Shown here: one piece after another, positions 52,146 through 60,997 of the stretch
Position numbering within the stretch: position 1 is the first letter of the stretch
Layout: the number at the start of each line of letters is the position of its first letter
Assembly: GCF_001483135.1 (NCBI RefSeq)
Contig: NZ_LNAL01000007.1
Coordinates: 434,001-498,000, forward strand
Direction of reading: 5' to 3'
DNA: 64,000 nucleotides
Origin: Solirubrum puertoriconensis
Lineage (GTDB): Bacteria > Bacteroidota > Bacteroidia > Cytophagales > Hymenobacteraceae
Translations under genes and position numbers: made by a program
Notes under the pieces: generated by a model
What the model was told of the DNA's origin: nothing
The model's input: only the letters and a program-made list of their open reading frames with translations
Databases searched by the model: none

Positions 52146-52379
52146 TTAGTGATGGTGATGGTCGTCGGGCTTGCCGTAGAGGTTGCTGAGCGAACCAAGC
52201 ACGAAAAGCACCGCCCAGCACACGTAGAGCCAATAAAAACCTTGGGGGCGAGGCTGGTCGATCAGCATCAGAATTAGTTGGGCCGCTACACTCATCACTG
52301 CCCCCGTGAAGGCGATGTACTGCCACGCGTTGAACGCGGCTGGGTGATACAGCTTGCGGTAATCGGGTTTGTCGCTCAT
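52146..52379 (-). CDS. Small membrane protein with His-rich end
   Basis: A 77-residue protein with two membrane helices (about 19-38 and 45-64) and a C-terminus KPDDHHHH that could bind a metal. The frame extends upstream, but ATG 52379 (MSDKPDYRKLYHP) gives a normal soluble start. It starts 7 bases after the FAD oxidoreductase stop, so it is in the same message. A subunit or assembly factor of the redox module is plausible; no family is recognised. Confidence 0.65.
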   Translation of the reverse strand: MSDKPDYRKLYHPAAFNAWQYIAFTGAVMSVAAQLILMLIDQPRPQGFYWLYVCWAVLFVLGSLSNLYGKPDDHHHH

Positions 52380-52386
52380 GAATGGG

Positions 52387-53730
52387 TTATACGGAAAGCA
52401 GGCGGGCAAGCAGGCCTTTGCGGCGTCGCAGGCGCAGTGGCGGTTGCTCGGGGTGCCGGGCGTTGTAAGCCGCAACGATGGCAGCTTCGTGTTCGGGATA
52501 AAATTCGGGGTCGAAGTTAGCTTGCCCTAGGTGCTCGAGCACGTACCGCACCGAAACACCTTGGCGCAACCAGGCGTCGCACGTCTCGTGGCGCAAGCGC
52601 AGCCCCATGCTGCTGATGCCAAGTAAAGTTTGGGTAGCATCGAGGCGGTAGTGCAGCCGCAAGGCGCAAGGAGCCGTAGCGTGCTGCCACCAAAAGCTGA
52701 CTTCGCCGGGCACGGGTTGGGGCGGTACCCGGCCGTAAACCTGGTATTCCAAGGCAAAGAACTTCGCCGAGTTAAACCACGGTCCGCGGCGATAAGGCGT
52801 AGGCTGGCCACAGATGGTGTGGGCTACGGTTTCGCCCTGCATGCGGCCCGTGTACCACAACGGCTCAATGGCTGCTTCGCCGGCGGGTGGGTTGCGGCGC
52901 TGCGCGCAGTCGCCGGCGGCGTACACGTTGGCGGCCGATGTTTGCAGCAGCTCATCTACCAAAATGCCTCGCTCCGTGGCCAAACCGGCACCTAGGGCCA
53001 GCTCGATTTTGGGCTGCACCCCAGTGGCAATGCCAACCCACTGGCAAGGCAGCTCGGCCCCCGTGCTGGTGCGTACGGCCCGCACCTGTTCGGCCTCGTC
53101 GCCCAGCACCTCTGCCAGCTCAGTGTTATAAAGTACCTCAACACCATGGCGTTGCAATTGCTTGTGCACCATGGCGGCCTCCTCGGCGGGCAGCACCGAG
53201 CCCCAGTAGTGGGCGTCGCGCACGAGCATGGTTACGGCAATGCCACGGCTACGCAGCATTTCGGCCAGCTCAATGCCAATCAGCCCGCCGCCTACTACCA
53301 CCGCTTGCCGCACCTTGGCGGTGGTGCGGGTCATGAGCTCTACATCCGGCAATGATACCAAGCCTTGCACGCCGCTCAAGTGCTGGCCGGGCCAGTTGTA
53401 GTACTGGGTGCCCGAGCCGGTAGCCAGCAGCAGCGAATTGTAGCGGAGCGGTGGGTGCCGCAATAAGTGCACCTGTTGGGCCAGTACATCAACGTGCGTA
53501 GCGCGGTCCTGCACAAGCTCCAGGCGGTTTTCAGCCCAATACCAATCTTCGTAAGGCTTGATGTCGATGGTGCGCAGGTGGCCCATGTAAAGGTACATCA
53601 GGGCCGGGCGCGAAATGTGGTGGGCGGTTTCGGCCGAAACAAGGGTGATGCGTGCATCAGGGCGCAGGCGCCGCACGGTTTGGGCGCAAGTAACGCCCGC
53701 AATGCCGTTGCCGATGATGACAAGGTGCAT
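52387..53730 (-). CDS. FAD-dependent NAD(P)/disulfide-type oxidoreductase
   Basis: A 447-residue flavoprotein of the ferredoxin reductase/nitrite-reductase-like group. FAD binding is shown by IIGNGIAGVTCAQTVRR at the start and AAGDCAQRR near residue 280; NAD(P) binding by VVGGGLIGIELAEML. The C-terminal 100 residues form the dimerisation-type tail. It should pass electrons between NAD(P)H and the adjacent 4Fe-4S membrane protein; direction is unknown. ATG 53730 gives MHLVIIGNGIAGV; the frame opens at 53832. This is the first gene of a four-gene block. Confidence 0.86.
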   Translation of the reverse strand: MHLVIIGNGIAGVTCAQTVRRLRPDARITLVSAETAHHISRPALMYLYMGHLRTIDIKPYEDWYWAENRLELVQDRATHVDVLAQQVHLLRHPPLRYNSLLLATGSGTQYYNWPGQHLSGVQGLVSLPDVELMTRTTAKVRQAVVVGGGLIGIELAEMLRSRGIAVTMLVRDAHYWGSVLPAEEAAMVHKQLQRHGVEVLYNTELAEVLGDEAEQVRAVRTSTGAELPCQWVGIATGVQPKIELALGAGLATERGILVDELLQTSAANVYAAGDCAQRRNPPAGEAAIEPLWYTGRMQGETVAHTICGQPTPYRRGPWFNSAKFFALEYQVYGRVPPQPVPGEVSFWWQHATAPCALRLHYRLDATQTLLGISSMGLRLRHETCDAWLRQGVSVRYVLEHLGQANFDPEFYPEHEAAIVAAYNARHPEQPPLRLRRRKGLLARLLSV

Positions 53731-53951
53731 AAACGAAGGGGAGAAGTTCGAGCCGGAAAGTGTTGCCGGGCTTCGGCATGAACAGAAGCCGCAAGGCCCG
53801 GCTTTGGTTTGGCAAGGCAGTGCCGCAAACATACTCCGCTGCTGCCGTTAGCGAAGACGTGCAGCGGGTTTTGGCCGGGCTGCCAGCCTTGGCAAGCCAA
53901 CGCGAATGCCGCCAGCGCGTAGAAGCTACCAGAACCTAACCGCTAAACCAT

Positions 53952-54371
53952 ATGCCTAATCCATTGAATTTTAACGTCGAGGGCACCGAAGGCGACGAAA
54001 ACGAGCGCATCAAGCGCCAAAAAGACCAACCCAAGCGCGACGAGCAGCAAGAGCAGGAGCGCGACTTTGAGCAGGTTGTCAACAACAACACCGACGTTGA
54101 TAAAGACCCCACGGCTTACCGCAACGCCGGCGCCCACGGCTACAGCCAGCGCACCGGCCAAATGGACCAGCTCGAAAACTTGCACATCGGCGGCAGCGAT
54201 ACCACTCCCTACGGCGGCAACGACCACGAAACCGACCCCGGCAAGCAGCAAGGGCCGGGCCACGAGGTGGAGGGCAGCTACGAGCTCGACTACGAAGCCA
54301 ACCTGCGCACCCGCGAGCAAAAGTTTGGCGACAAAGAGCCCAGCGGCCCCAGCAACCCCGCACAGGATTAA
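53952..54371 (+). CDS. Hydrophilic, probably disordered hypothetical protein
   Basis: A 139-residue protein almost free of hydrophobic segments, rich in Asp, Glu, Gln, Asn and Gly, with no Cys. Patterns such as DEQQEQERDFEQ, PTAYRNAGAHG and ETDPGKQQGPGHEVEGS suggest an intrinsically disordered, hydrophilin-like protein that could aid desiccation tolerance. That is inference from composition. No family is recognised. It has its own terminator downstream. Confidence 0.6.
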   Translation: MPNPLNFNVEGTEGDENERIKRQKDQPKRDEQQEQERDFEQVVNNNTDVDKDPTAYRNAGAHGYSQRTGQMDQLENLHIGGSDTTPYGGNDHETDPGKQQGPGHEVEGSYELDYEANLRTREQKFGDKEPSGPSNPAQD

Positions 54372-54394
54372 CCGCTCAGAACGTGTTAAATAGC

Positions 54395-54429
54395 AAGCCC
54401 CGGTGCCCTTGTGGCAGCGGGGCTTTTTT
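54395..54429 (+). terminator. Terminator after the hydrophilic protein gene
   Basis: An 8-base stem AAGCCCCG/CGGGGCTT with a 15-base loop, followed by a T-run, 23 bases after the stop. Confidence 0.78.
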
Positions 54430-54584
54430 GTGGCCGAAATTCTTGTAGGAGTATTGCGGTATAATAGTATTTGCGCAATAAATTTAGGACGAGGACATGC
54501 TGGCCAAACCACAGTGCTGCTCGTATCTCATTGGTTTCTGCATTCTATTTCCCATCCTTCTTACCACCTACAGCTCAACTGCCT

Positions 54585-55289
54585 ATGAAAGTTGATTACG
54601 AACCTACTAATACCGACGAGCAGAGCGAAATCGACGAGGAATCCTCGTTGGATTCGGGCAACCGCAAGCTTGGTATCATTGCTGGTGCAGTAGTGCTGCT
54701 GATTGGCGCCGCCATTGCCTTTGTGCCAGCCGAAAACCGCGAGCGGATTGCCAATGGCCAAATGCCCTCGTTTGAGCTAATGGGTGCCAGCGTGGTGGGC
54801 ACGCGCGAGGCCGATGCGCCTACCGAGACCCCAGCTGCAACAGAAGCTCCGGCTACCGACGCGGCCGAAGCCGTAACGCCCAAAACGCCACCGAAACCAA
54901 CCGCTAAGGGCAAACTAACTGCCGCGCCCGAAGCGAGCAGCTCGCAAGCGGTTGCGGAGGTTGCTACGGTTGCAGAGCCTGAGCCCGTTGCGGCGCCCGA
55001 ACCTGCCGCCCCGGTTGTGGAGGAAGCCCCCCGCACGATTACGCTGGCTGGCCGCGTGCTCGATGAAAACGGCCGCCCCTTGGCCGGTGCTACGGTGTTT
55101 GTAAAAGGTACCCGCAAGTTTGTAAGCACCGACCAAAACGGGAAATACGCCGTGGAGGTACCTGCTGGCGACAATACGCTGGTGTACGGCTACGGTGGCT
55201 ACGAAGACCAAGAGTTGCGCAGCCGCTCCGAGCAACCCATGAACGTTACGCTGATTCCGAGCGAAAACGCGGGCCGTCGTCGGCGCTAA
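54585..55289 (+). CDS. Membrane-anchored protein with a carboxypeptidase-regulatory-like domain
   Basis: A 234-residue protein. Residues 1-26 are acidic and cytoplasmic, a membrane helix covers about 27-46, an Ala/Pro/Glu/Thr-rich linker of about 100 residues follows, and the C-terminal 80 residues form a CarboxypepD_reg-like beta sandwich (LAGRVLDENGRPLAGATVFVKG, STDQNGKYAVEVP, VYGYGGYEDQELR). Such domains occur at the front of TonB-dependent receptors; here it stands alone on a stalk. ATG 54585 is preferred to the frame start at 54471. It ends RRRR. Confidence 0.75.
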   Translation: MKVDYEPTNTDEQSEIDEESSLDSGNRKLGIIAGAVVLLIGAAIAFVPAENRERIANGQMPSFELMGASVVGTREADAPTETPAATEAPATDAAEAVTPKTPPKPTAKGKLTAAPEASSSQAVAEVATVAEPEPVAAPEPAAPVVEEAPRTITLAGRVLDENGRPLAGATVFVKGTRKFVSTDQNGKYAVEVPAGDNTLVYGYGGYEDQELRSRSEQPMNVTLIPSENAGRRRR

Positions 55290-55438
55290 GGTTTTAACAG
55301 CCTCCTAGGTACACGCCGCCCGCGCAACGCCAGTTTTGGCCGCGTGTGGGTGGCGTTCGGCTTCATAGGGTACGGCTGGCTGCCATCATCTGCCCGAGGC
55401 CTTGCTCACCTAGGGCAACAATCCCGCGAGGACCCATT

Positions 55439-55488
55439 AAAACGCCACGGCCGCTTACCCCAACTGGGGAAAGCGGCCGTGGCGTTTT
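55439..55488. terminator. Bidirectional terminator between convergent genes
   Basis: An 18-base perfect stem (AAAACGCCACGGCCGCTT with its complement) and a loop that itself can pair (CCCC/GGGG). T-runs are present at the outer ends on both strands. It serves the CarboxypepD_reg protein gene and the permease gene. Confidence 0.85.
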
Positions 55489-55506
55489 ATGCTTTGCTGC
55501 AGCTAC

Positions 55507-57030
55507 CTAGGCGTGAGTTTCCTTGGAGGTTTTCTCAGCGGTATTGTTGGCAAAGCGGTGCCCAAAGAAGAAATACACCGGTACACCTAGGGCCACCAAC
55601 AGCAGACCGCGGCGCGAAAACTCGGCGGTGGGCTCGGCAAACAACAGAATCAGACAGAACATGCTGGCCAGCAGCACATAAATAGCCGGCAGCACCGGGT
55701 AACCCCAAGCGCGGTAGGGGCGCGGCGCCTCGGGGCGCGTGCGGCGCAGCACGAAAATGCCCACGATGGTGATGACGTAGAACAGAATCACCGAGAACAT
55801 TACGTAGTTCAGCAACTGCCCGTACGAGCCGCTCAGGCACAATAGGCAGGCCCACAGACACTGTGCCCACAGCGCCCGTGCCGGTACGCCAGCCGAGTTC
55901 AGCCGGGCCAGTCCCGGGAAGAAAAGGCCATCCTTGGCCATGGCAAAGTAGGCGCGGGCCCCCGAGAGAATGATGCCATTGTTGGCGCCAAACGTGCTGA
56001 GCATAATCAGCACGGCCAACACTACCGCGCCCGACGGCCCAAGCACGTGCTCGGCTACGGCGGTGGCTACGCGGTCGTCGGTGGCGTACATAATGCCGCG
56101 GCCGGCAATGGTAGTAGCGTCGGGCGAGCCACCTAGGGGCAGCACCAGCAGGTACACCACGTTGGAGAGGATGTACAGCGCCGTTACGATAGCCGTGCCG
56201 ATGGCCATGCTGCGTACCAGCGTACGCTCGGGGTTTTTAATTTCTTCGCCGGCAAAACCGATGTTGTTCCAGGAATCAGACGAGAACAGAGAGCCCGTCA
56301 TGGCCATGCCAATGGCCACTACCAGCCCACCCGTCGTGAGCGACTTGGGCAACCAACTCTCGCCGGGGGGCGGGAAGCTTAGCGACTGCCACATGTTTGA
56401 GAAGTTGGCTTGCACGGCTTCGGCATTGAGCCCGAGGGTAAGGCCACCCAGGATAAGCAGCGCCAGCGCCACCAGCTTGGTGCTGCCCAGCACGTTTTGG
56501 ATGAGCTTGCCTGCGCGCACGCCACGGGCGTTGATGGCCGTAATGCCCACAATCAGCAGAATGGCGAGCAGCTGCACACTGCTGAACTCGAACGTGTACT
56601 CGCCGATGAAGGGCAGCGACATCGGCCCGGCGCTGAACAATACGTTCTTCACGCTAAACCACGGCACCAGCACCCCCGTGAACTTGGCAAACGCCACGGC
56701 TACCGCGGCAATTACCCCGGTTTGGATTACCAGAAACAGCGACCAGCCATACAAAAACGCGATGAGCTTGCTGTACGCCTCCTTCAGATACACATATTGC
56801 CCGCCTACTTTCGGGAACATGGAGGCCAGCTCGCCGTAGCTCACGGCCCCGGCCAACGTGATGACGCCTGTAAGCAGCCACACCACCAGCAGCCAGCCGC
56901 TCGAGCCTACCTGCCGGCCAATGTCGGCCGAGACGATAAAAATACCGGAGCCGATCATGCTGCCGGTTACAATCATAATGGCGTCAAACAGCCCGATGGC
57001 CCGTTGAAAGTGGCCTTGTTGTTCGCTCAT
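55507..57030 (-). CDS. APC-family amino acid permease
   Basis: A 507-residue transporter with about 12 membrane helices. The family signature GLFDAIMIVTGSMIGSGIF begins helix 1, and YGELASMFPKVGGQYVYL marks the helix 3 region; PEAPRPYRAWGYPVLP precedes the last helices. LAT-type exchangers and cationic or neutral amino-acid permeases share this build; the substrate is not predictable. ATG 57030 is preferred over 57081. It lies alone on the minus strand. Confidence 0.88.
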   Translation of the reverse strand: MSEQQGHFQRAIGLFDAIMIVTGSMIGSGIFIVSADIGRQVGSSGWLLVVWLLTGVITLAGAVSYGELASMFPKVGGQYVYLKEAYSKLIAFLYGWSLFLVIQTGVIAAVAVAFAKFTGVLVPWFSVKNVLFSAGPMSLPFIGEYTFEFSSVQLLAILLIVGITAINARGVRAGKLIQNVLGSTKLVALALLILGGLTLGLNAEAVQANFSNMWQSLSFPPPGESWLPKSLTTGGLVVAIGMAMTGSLFSSDSWNNIGFAGEEIKNPERTLVRSMAIGTAIVTALYILSNVVYLLVLPLGGSPDATTIAGRGIMYATDDRVATAVAEHVLGPSGAVVLAVLIMLSTFGANNGIILSGARAYFAMAKDGLFFPGLARLNSAGVPARALWAQCLWACLLCLSGSYGQLLNYVMFSVILFYVITIVGIFVLRRTRPEAPRPYRAWGYPVLPAIYVLLASMFCLILLFAEPTAEFSRRGLLLVALGVPVYFFFGHRFANNTAEKTSKETHA

Positions 57031-57125
57031 GCAAATGGAGGAAGGTAGAAATGGGGCAGGAATATAGAGGTTTGGGTACAAAACCTTGCGTTGCTTGCTC
57101 CTAGGTTACGCCCAGCGCCAATTAA

Positions 57126-58106
57126 CTATTTGGCAAGCGGAGCCTGAAAGCCGGCGCTGATGCGCTCGGCCGCTTCAGTATTGCCTAGGTCGGCGGCGCG
57201 CTGCCAATCGGCAGTAGCACCGGCAATGTTGCCGGTTTGCATGTGTAAGTCGCCGCGCTCGAGGTACAGCCAACCTTTGCTGGTTGCTTTAGCGGCCAGC
57301 TCGTCGTAGCGTTGCTGCGCTTGCGCCTGCTTGCCGCTCTTTTCGGCTACAAAGGCGCTAATCAGCTGCAGTTGCTCGTCGGCTGGCTTGAGCTTAAGCG
57401 CCTGTTCCGCATCCTGTTTCGCTTGGGTGGTGTTGTTGGCAATCAGCTGCAACAGGGCCCGGTTGGCATAGCCGTATGGGTCTTTGGGATGGCGCCGAAT
57501 TTGCTCGGCGCTGCTGAACTTGGCCTCGGTGTACCGGCCAGCAACCATCTGCACAATGCAGCGGTACGTCCAAACTTCATCCTCGTTGGGGCCAAATTCA
57601 ACGGCTTTGTTTAAGTCGAGCAATGCACCGGGCAGGTCGTTGGTGTACAGCCGGCACACCCCGCGGCATAGAAAGACAAGCGGCTGCCTCGGATGCGTGG
57701 TGGCAGCCTGGTTTAAATCGGTTAGGGCTTCGGGAAAGCGCCTCAACTGCATGTAAGCCGCCCCGCGCGAGGCCAGCAGCAGCCCGTCGTTTGGGGCGAA
57801 ACGCTCGGCCTTGTTGTAGTCGAGCAGGGCTGCCTCGTGTTCCTTGAAGAACATTCGGCACTCGGCTCGCAAATACAAATAGTTGGGGTTTAGGCTATCG
57901 GTTTGCAGCAACCGATTTAGCTCGGGCAGGGCCTCGGCGTATTCTTCCTTAATCAGCTTGCGTTGCAACGCTGGCTTGACCGCTGACAGAGGATTAGAAA
58001 AGCGTTGAGCGGCGGCGGGCAACGCAAGTCCTAGGCCGATCATCAGCACCAACAGCCTGCTTAGGGTAAAACGCAGCAAATAATTGGGCGTAACATTCCA
58101 ACGCAT
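57126..58106 (-). CDS. Secreted TPR protein
   Basis: A 326-residue protein with a signal peptide (hydrophobic residues 12-33, cleavage after PAAA) and about six tetratricopeptide repeats: EYAEALPELNRLLQTDSLNPNY and HEAALLDYNKAERFAPNDG, then RFPEALTDLNQA, DLPGALLDLNKA, TTQAKQDAEQAL and AGATADWQRA. TPR arrays are protein-binding scaffolds. No partner is evident. It shares a divergent promoter region with the large propeller gene. ATG 58106 is preferred to TTG 58112. Confidence 0.85.
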   Translation of the reverse strand: MRWNVTPNYLLRFTLSRLLVLMIGLGLALPAAAQRFSNPLSAVKPALQRKLIKEEYAEALPELNRLLQTDSLNPNYLYLRAECRMFFKEHEAALLDYNKAERFAPNDGLLLASRGAAYMQLRRFPEALTDLNQAATTHPRQPLVFLCRGVCRLYTNDLPGALLDLNKAVEFGPNEDEVWTYRCIVQMVAGRYTEAKFSSAEQIRRHPKDPYGYANRALLQLIANNTTQAKQDAEQALKLKPADEQLQLISAFVAEKSGKQAQAQQRYDELAAKATSKGWLYLERGDLHMQTGNIAGATADWQRAADLGNTEAAERISAGFQAPLAK

Positions 58107-58140
58107 AGTCAACGGGTAGGGGAGGCGGTAGTGTATTCCT

Positions 58141-58149
58141 GCAAAGGTA
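58141..58149 (-). promoter_or_regulatory. -7 promoter element for the TPR gene
   Basis: TACCTTTGC on the minus strand matches TAnnTTTG(C) and lies 35 bases before ATG 58106. Confidence 0.6.
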
Positions 58150-58211
58150 TGCCGCAGGCGTAGCGGCTACATGGGCTACGCTCAACTTTCGGCTACCGTG
58201 CCCCGAATACC

Positions 58212-58220
58212 TACCTTTGC
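58212..58220 (+). promoter_or_regulatory. -7 promoter element for the propeller-protein gene
   Basis: TACCTTTGC, the same nine bases as on the opposite strand at 58141-58149, lies 26 bases before ATG 58246. The two boxes form a symmetrical divergent promoter pair. Confidence 0.6.
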
Positions 58221-58245
58221 CGCCGTTGTTCCTGATTGTTACTGC

Positions 58246-60981
58246 ATGTCGCAACGCCTACTGGTATTGTTTTCGGGATTATTGCTGCTGTCGGCGTTGG
58301 CATCGTACGTGTACTACCGCCGCGCCGTAGCCAGTACTCCCGTCGACTTGTGGGCGCTTGTACCCGAGGATGCCGTGCTGGTAACCGCCACGCACGACCA
58401 CCGCACACTGGTGCGCCACCTCAAGGAAACGCAGCTCTGGGACAACCTGGCCACGCTCAGCTACTTTCAGCAGGTAGAGGAGCACGTTGCCTTGCTCGAT
58501 AGCCTCGGCGGCACACGCAATTCGGTGCTCGGCTTTCTGGGCTCCAAAACGGTGCTTACTTCAGTGCACGTAACGGGGCCACGGAGTTTCGATTTGCTGT
58601 TTGTGGTGCCCGTGCGCAGCGTGCGGGAGCACCGGCAGGTGCGCACCCTAGTGGAGGGCCTAGGTCGCGATGCGCGGTTTCAGGTAAGCCAACGCAATTA
58701 CGAGGGTGCCCAACTCACGCAAATTCGGCAGCGCAGCACCGGCGAGGGTATCACCTATTTTAACTACCGCAACACCTTGGTGATGAGTGCCAATGGTGCT
58801 TTGGTTGAGGCCGTGGTACGCCGCACCGAGCAGGCGGAGCAACCCACGGTGGCCGCCGAGTTTGGCGACACCGACTACCTGAAAATCAAAGGAGTGGATG
58901 CGACGCTGCTCGTAAACTACCGGCAGCTGCCACCGTTTTTGGAAGTGTTTTTCCGGCCCGAGCTACGCTCCGAGTTTGAGGCCGTAGCCAGCCTCTGCGA
59001 CAAAGGCATGCTGCAGATGAAGCTGACGAGCAACCGCGTGTTGTTCAACGGTTTCTCCAACCCCGAGCGGGCGGCAGGCTCCTTGCACCAGCAGCTCCGT
59101 ACCCAGCCAGCGGGGCGTTTGCGCATGGCCGATGTGCTAAGCAACCGCACGGCCGTGTTGCTGCACATGGCCGCCACGCCGCAAGCCTTGCGCACCGCAA
59201 GGGCGCGTGCCAACGCCGATACGTTGGCTGCTGCGCTGGTAGATAGCACCACCGCTACCCTCGACGCGGAAGCCGCCCTATTCTACCTGGCTACACCCTC
59301 GGCCCGCGTTACGCCCGGCCGGTTGGTGCTGGTGCGCAGCCGCAACGCTGCCCGCACCGCCCAGTGGCTGGGCTTGCTACGGCGGCGCACTGGCACTAGC
59401 CCCAGCTTTGAGCGGGTAGGGCAGTACCAGCTGCACCAAGCGCCCATGCCGCAATTAGCGCAGCGGCTCCTAGGGCCGATGATCGGGGCTGGCGCACCTG
59501 GTGCTGGTACGGGTGCTACTGCGATGGTGGGCGACTACCTGGTGCTGTCGGAAGATGCGGCTGCGCTGCGCACGTACTTGGCCGACGTAGCCGCCGACCA
59601 GGTCTGGAGCCGCTCGCCTTCGCAAGTGGCTTTGCTGCAGGAAAATACCCCGCTGGCCCGCCTTAGCTTGCTGCTTGATACGCGCAACACCTGGAACCTG
59701 CTGCTGCGGGCCCTGGTGGAGGAGCGCCGCGCTGGCCTACTCCGCAACGAAACCCTGTTCAAGCGCTTCCCGCAAGTGGCGCTGCAGTTTGCCCCTGCCG
59801 ATAACGGGCAGTACTACACGCAGTTGGTGCTGCGCCACCCGCCCGTAGGCCCGGCTATAGCCTCGCCGCAATCAAAGGATGGCAGCACCAGTAGCCTGAG
59901 CTTCGAGGCCGGCCTTACCGACCTAGGGCCGGTGCTGGTACCAACCACGGGCACCCGCTCGCCGGCTACCGTGGTGCAAGACCGCAACGGCGCCCTGCAC
60001 TATATCACCCCCGATAACACGGTTGCCTGGTCCGACTCGCTTGGCGCCCCACTGGTGACCCCGCCGGGTTTGCTGCCAAGCGCGTTTGGCCCGCGCCCAG
60101 GGCTGCTGTTTGCTACGCCCAACCGTTTGCACCTGCTCGACGAGCGAGGTCAATCGGCGGCGCTTTTCCCCTTCAACCTACCCGATACCGTGCAGTTGGC
60201 CGGGCTTAGCAGTTTGCCCGCCGCCGAAGGGCAACCCACATACCTGCTGGCCGCCGACCGCTACGCCAACTTATTTCTCTTTAATACCCGCGGCAATGCC
60301 CCTGCGGCTTGGCAGCCCAAGCGGCTCGATTTTGCCCTGGCAGCCGCCCCGCAATTGCTACGGGTAGGGGGGCGCGTGGTGGTGGTAGCTCCGCTCGAAA
60401 ACGGCTATATTTTCGCCTACGACCTCGAAGGCAATACCTTGCCCGGCTTCCCGATCAGCCTGGGGGCACGCCTGCACACGGCTGGCTTTGTGGAAAGCGG
60501 CCCCACCTTGCGGCGCACGCGCATTACGCTTGTCAACCAACACGGCGAGCTAATCAGCTTCAATCTTAGCGGCGAGATTACCCAGCGCCGCCGCCTTACT
60601 ACCTGGAGCCGCACCAGTACCTTCCAAGTAATACCCGATCAGGATAAAACGCGCTTTGTGGTGCTGCGCGATGATGGCATGGGCCGCGTAACAGTGTTCG
60701 ACGCCAACGGCCAGCGCCTGGTAGAGAAGCGCTTTGTTACCTCAGCCCCAAAGAGCTGCCAGGTCTTTAGTTTCGAGGAAGGCCGACGCGTTCTGGTGCT
60801 TTCCGAAAGCGGCCCTGGCAAGGCTTATATTTATGACACCCAGTACAAACTGGTAGGCGGGCAGCCCTTCGATAGCAATGCCGCCAATGTGGGCCTCACG
60901 TACGATGCCAGCGTTGGTATTTACCAGCTCTACCGCATAGTGGGCAACGAGCTGCGCCGCACCGCCCTACGCATGAACTGA
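58246..60981 (+). CDS. Large envelope protein, DUF3352-like domain plus beta-propeller
   Basis: A 911-residue protein with an N-terminal membrane helix (about 5-23), probably anchoring a periplasmic body. The first 560 residues resemble DUF3352-type proteins of unknown function (LVPEDAVLVTATHD, FLGSKTVLTSVHV, DYLVLSEDAAALRTYLADV). The last 330 contain propeller-type repeats (DRNGALHYITPDNTVAWSD, LHLLDERGQSAALFPF, YIFAYDLEGNTLPGFPISLG, VTVFDANGQRLVEKRF). ATG 58246 is preferred since the -7 box at 58212 excludes the upstream start at 58171. No function is known. Confidence 0.75.
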   Translation: MSQRLLVLFSGLLLLSALASYVYYRRAVASTPVDLWALVPEDAVLVTATHDHRTLVRHLKETQLWDNLATLSYFQQVEEHVALLDSLGGTRNSVLGFLGSKTVLTSVHVTGPRSFDLLFVVPVRSVREHRQVRTLVEGLGRDARFQVSQRNYEGAQLTQIRQRSTGEGITYFNYRNTLVMSANGALVEAVVRRTEQAEQPTVAAEFGDTDYLKIKGVDATLLVNYRQLPPFLEVFFRPELRSEFEAVASLCDKGMLQMKLTSNRVLFNGFSNPERAAGSLHQQLRTQPAGRLRMADVLSNRTAVLLHMAATPQALRTARARANADTLAAALVDSTTATLDAEAALFYLATPSARVTPGRLVLVRSRNAARTAQWLGLLRRRTGTSPSFERVGQYQLHQAPMPQLAQRLLGPMIGAGAPGAGTGATAMVGDYLVLSEDAAALRTYLADVAADQVWSRSPSQVALLQENTPLARLSLLLDTRNTWNLLLRALVEERRAGLLRNETLFKRFPQVALQFAPADNGQYYTQLVLRHPPVGPAIASPQSKDGSTSSLSFEAGLTDLGPVLVPTTGTRSPATVVQDRNGALHYITPDNTVAWSDSLGAPLVTPPGLLPSAFGPRPGLLFATPNRLHLLDERGQSAALFPFNLPDTVQLAGLSSLPAAEGQPTYLLAADRYANLFLFNTRGNAPAAWQPKRLDFALAAAPQLLRVGGRVVVVAPLENGYIFAYDLEGNTLPGFPISLGARLHTAGFVESGPTLRRTRITLVNQHGELISFNLSGEITQRRRLTTWSRTSTFQVIPDQDKTRFVVLRDDGMGRVTVFDANGQRLVEKRFVTSAPKSCQVFSFEEGRRVLVLSESGPGKAYIYDTQYKLVGGQPFDSNAANVGLTYDASVGIYQLYRIVGNELRRTALRMN

Positions 60982-60997
60982 CCTAAAAGCATAGCAC

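Noticed and set aside
52146-52379. The DDHHHH end as a cloning His-tag
   Set aside because: It is four His after Asp-Asp at a natural stop inside an ordinary chromosomal operon, with no vector sequence.
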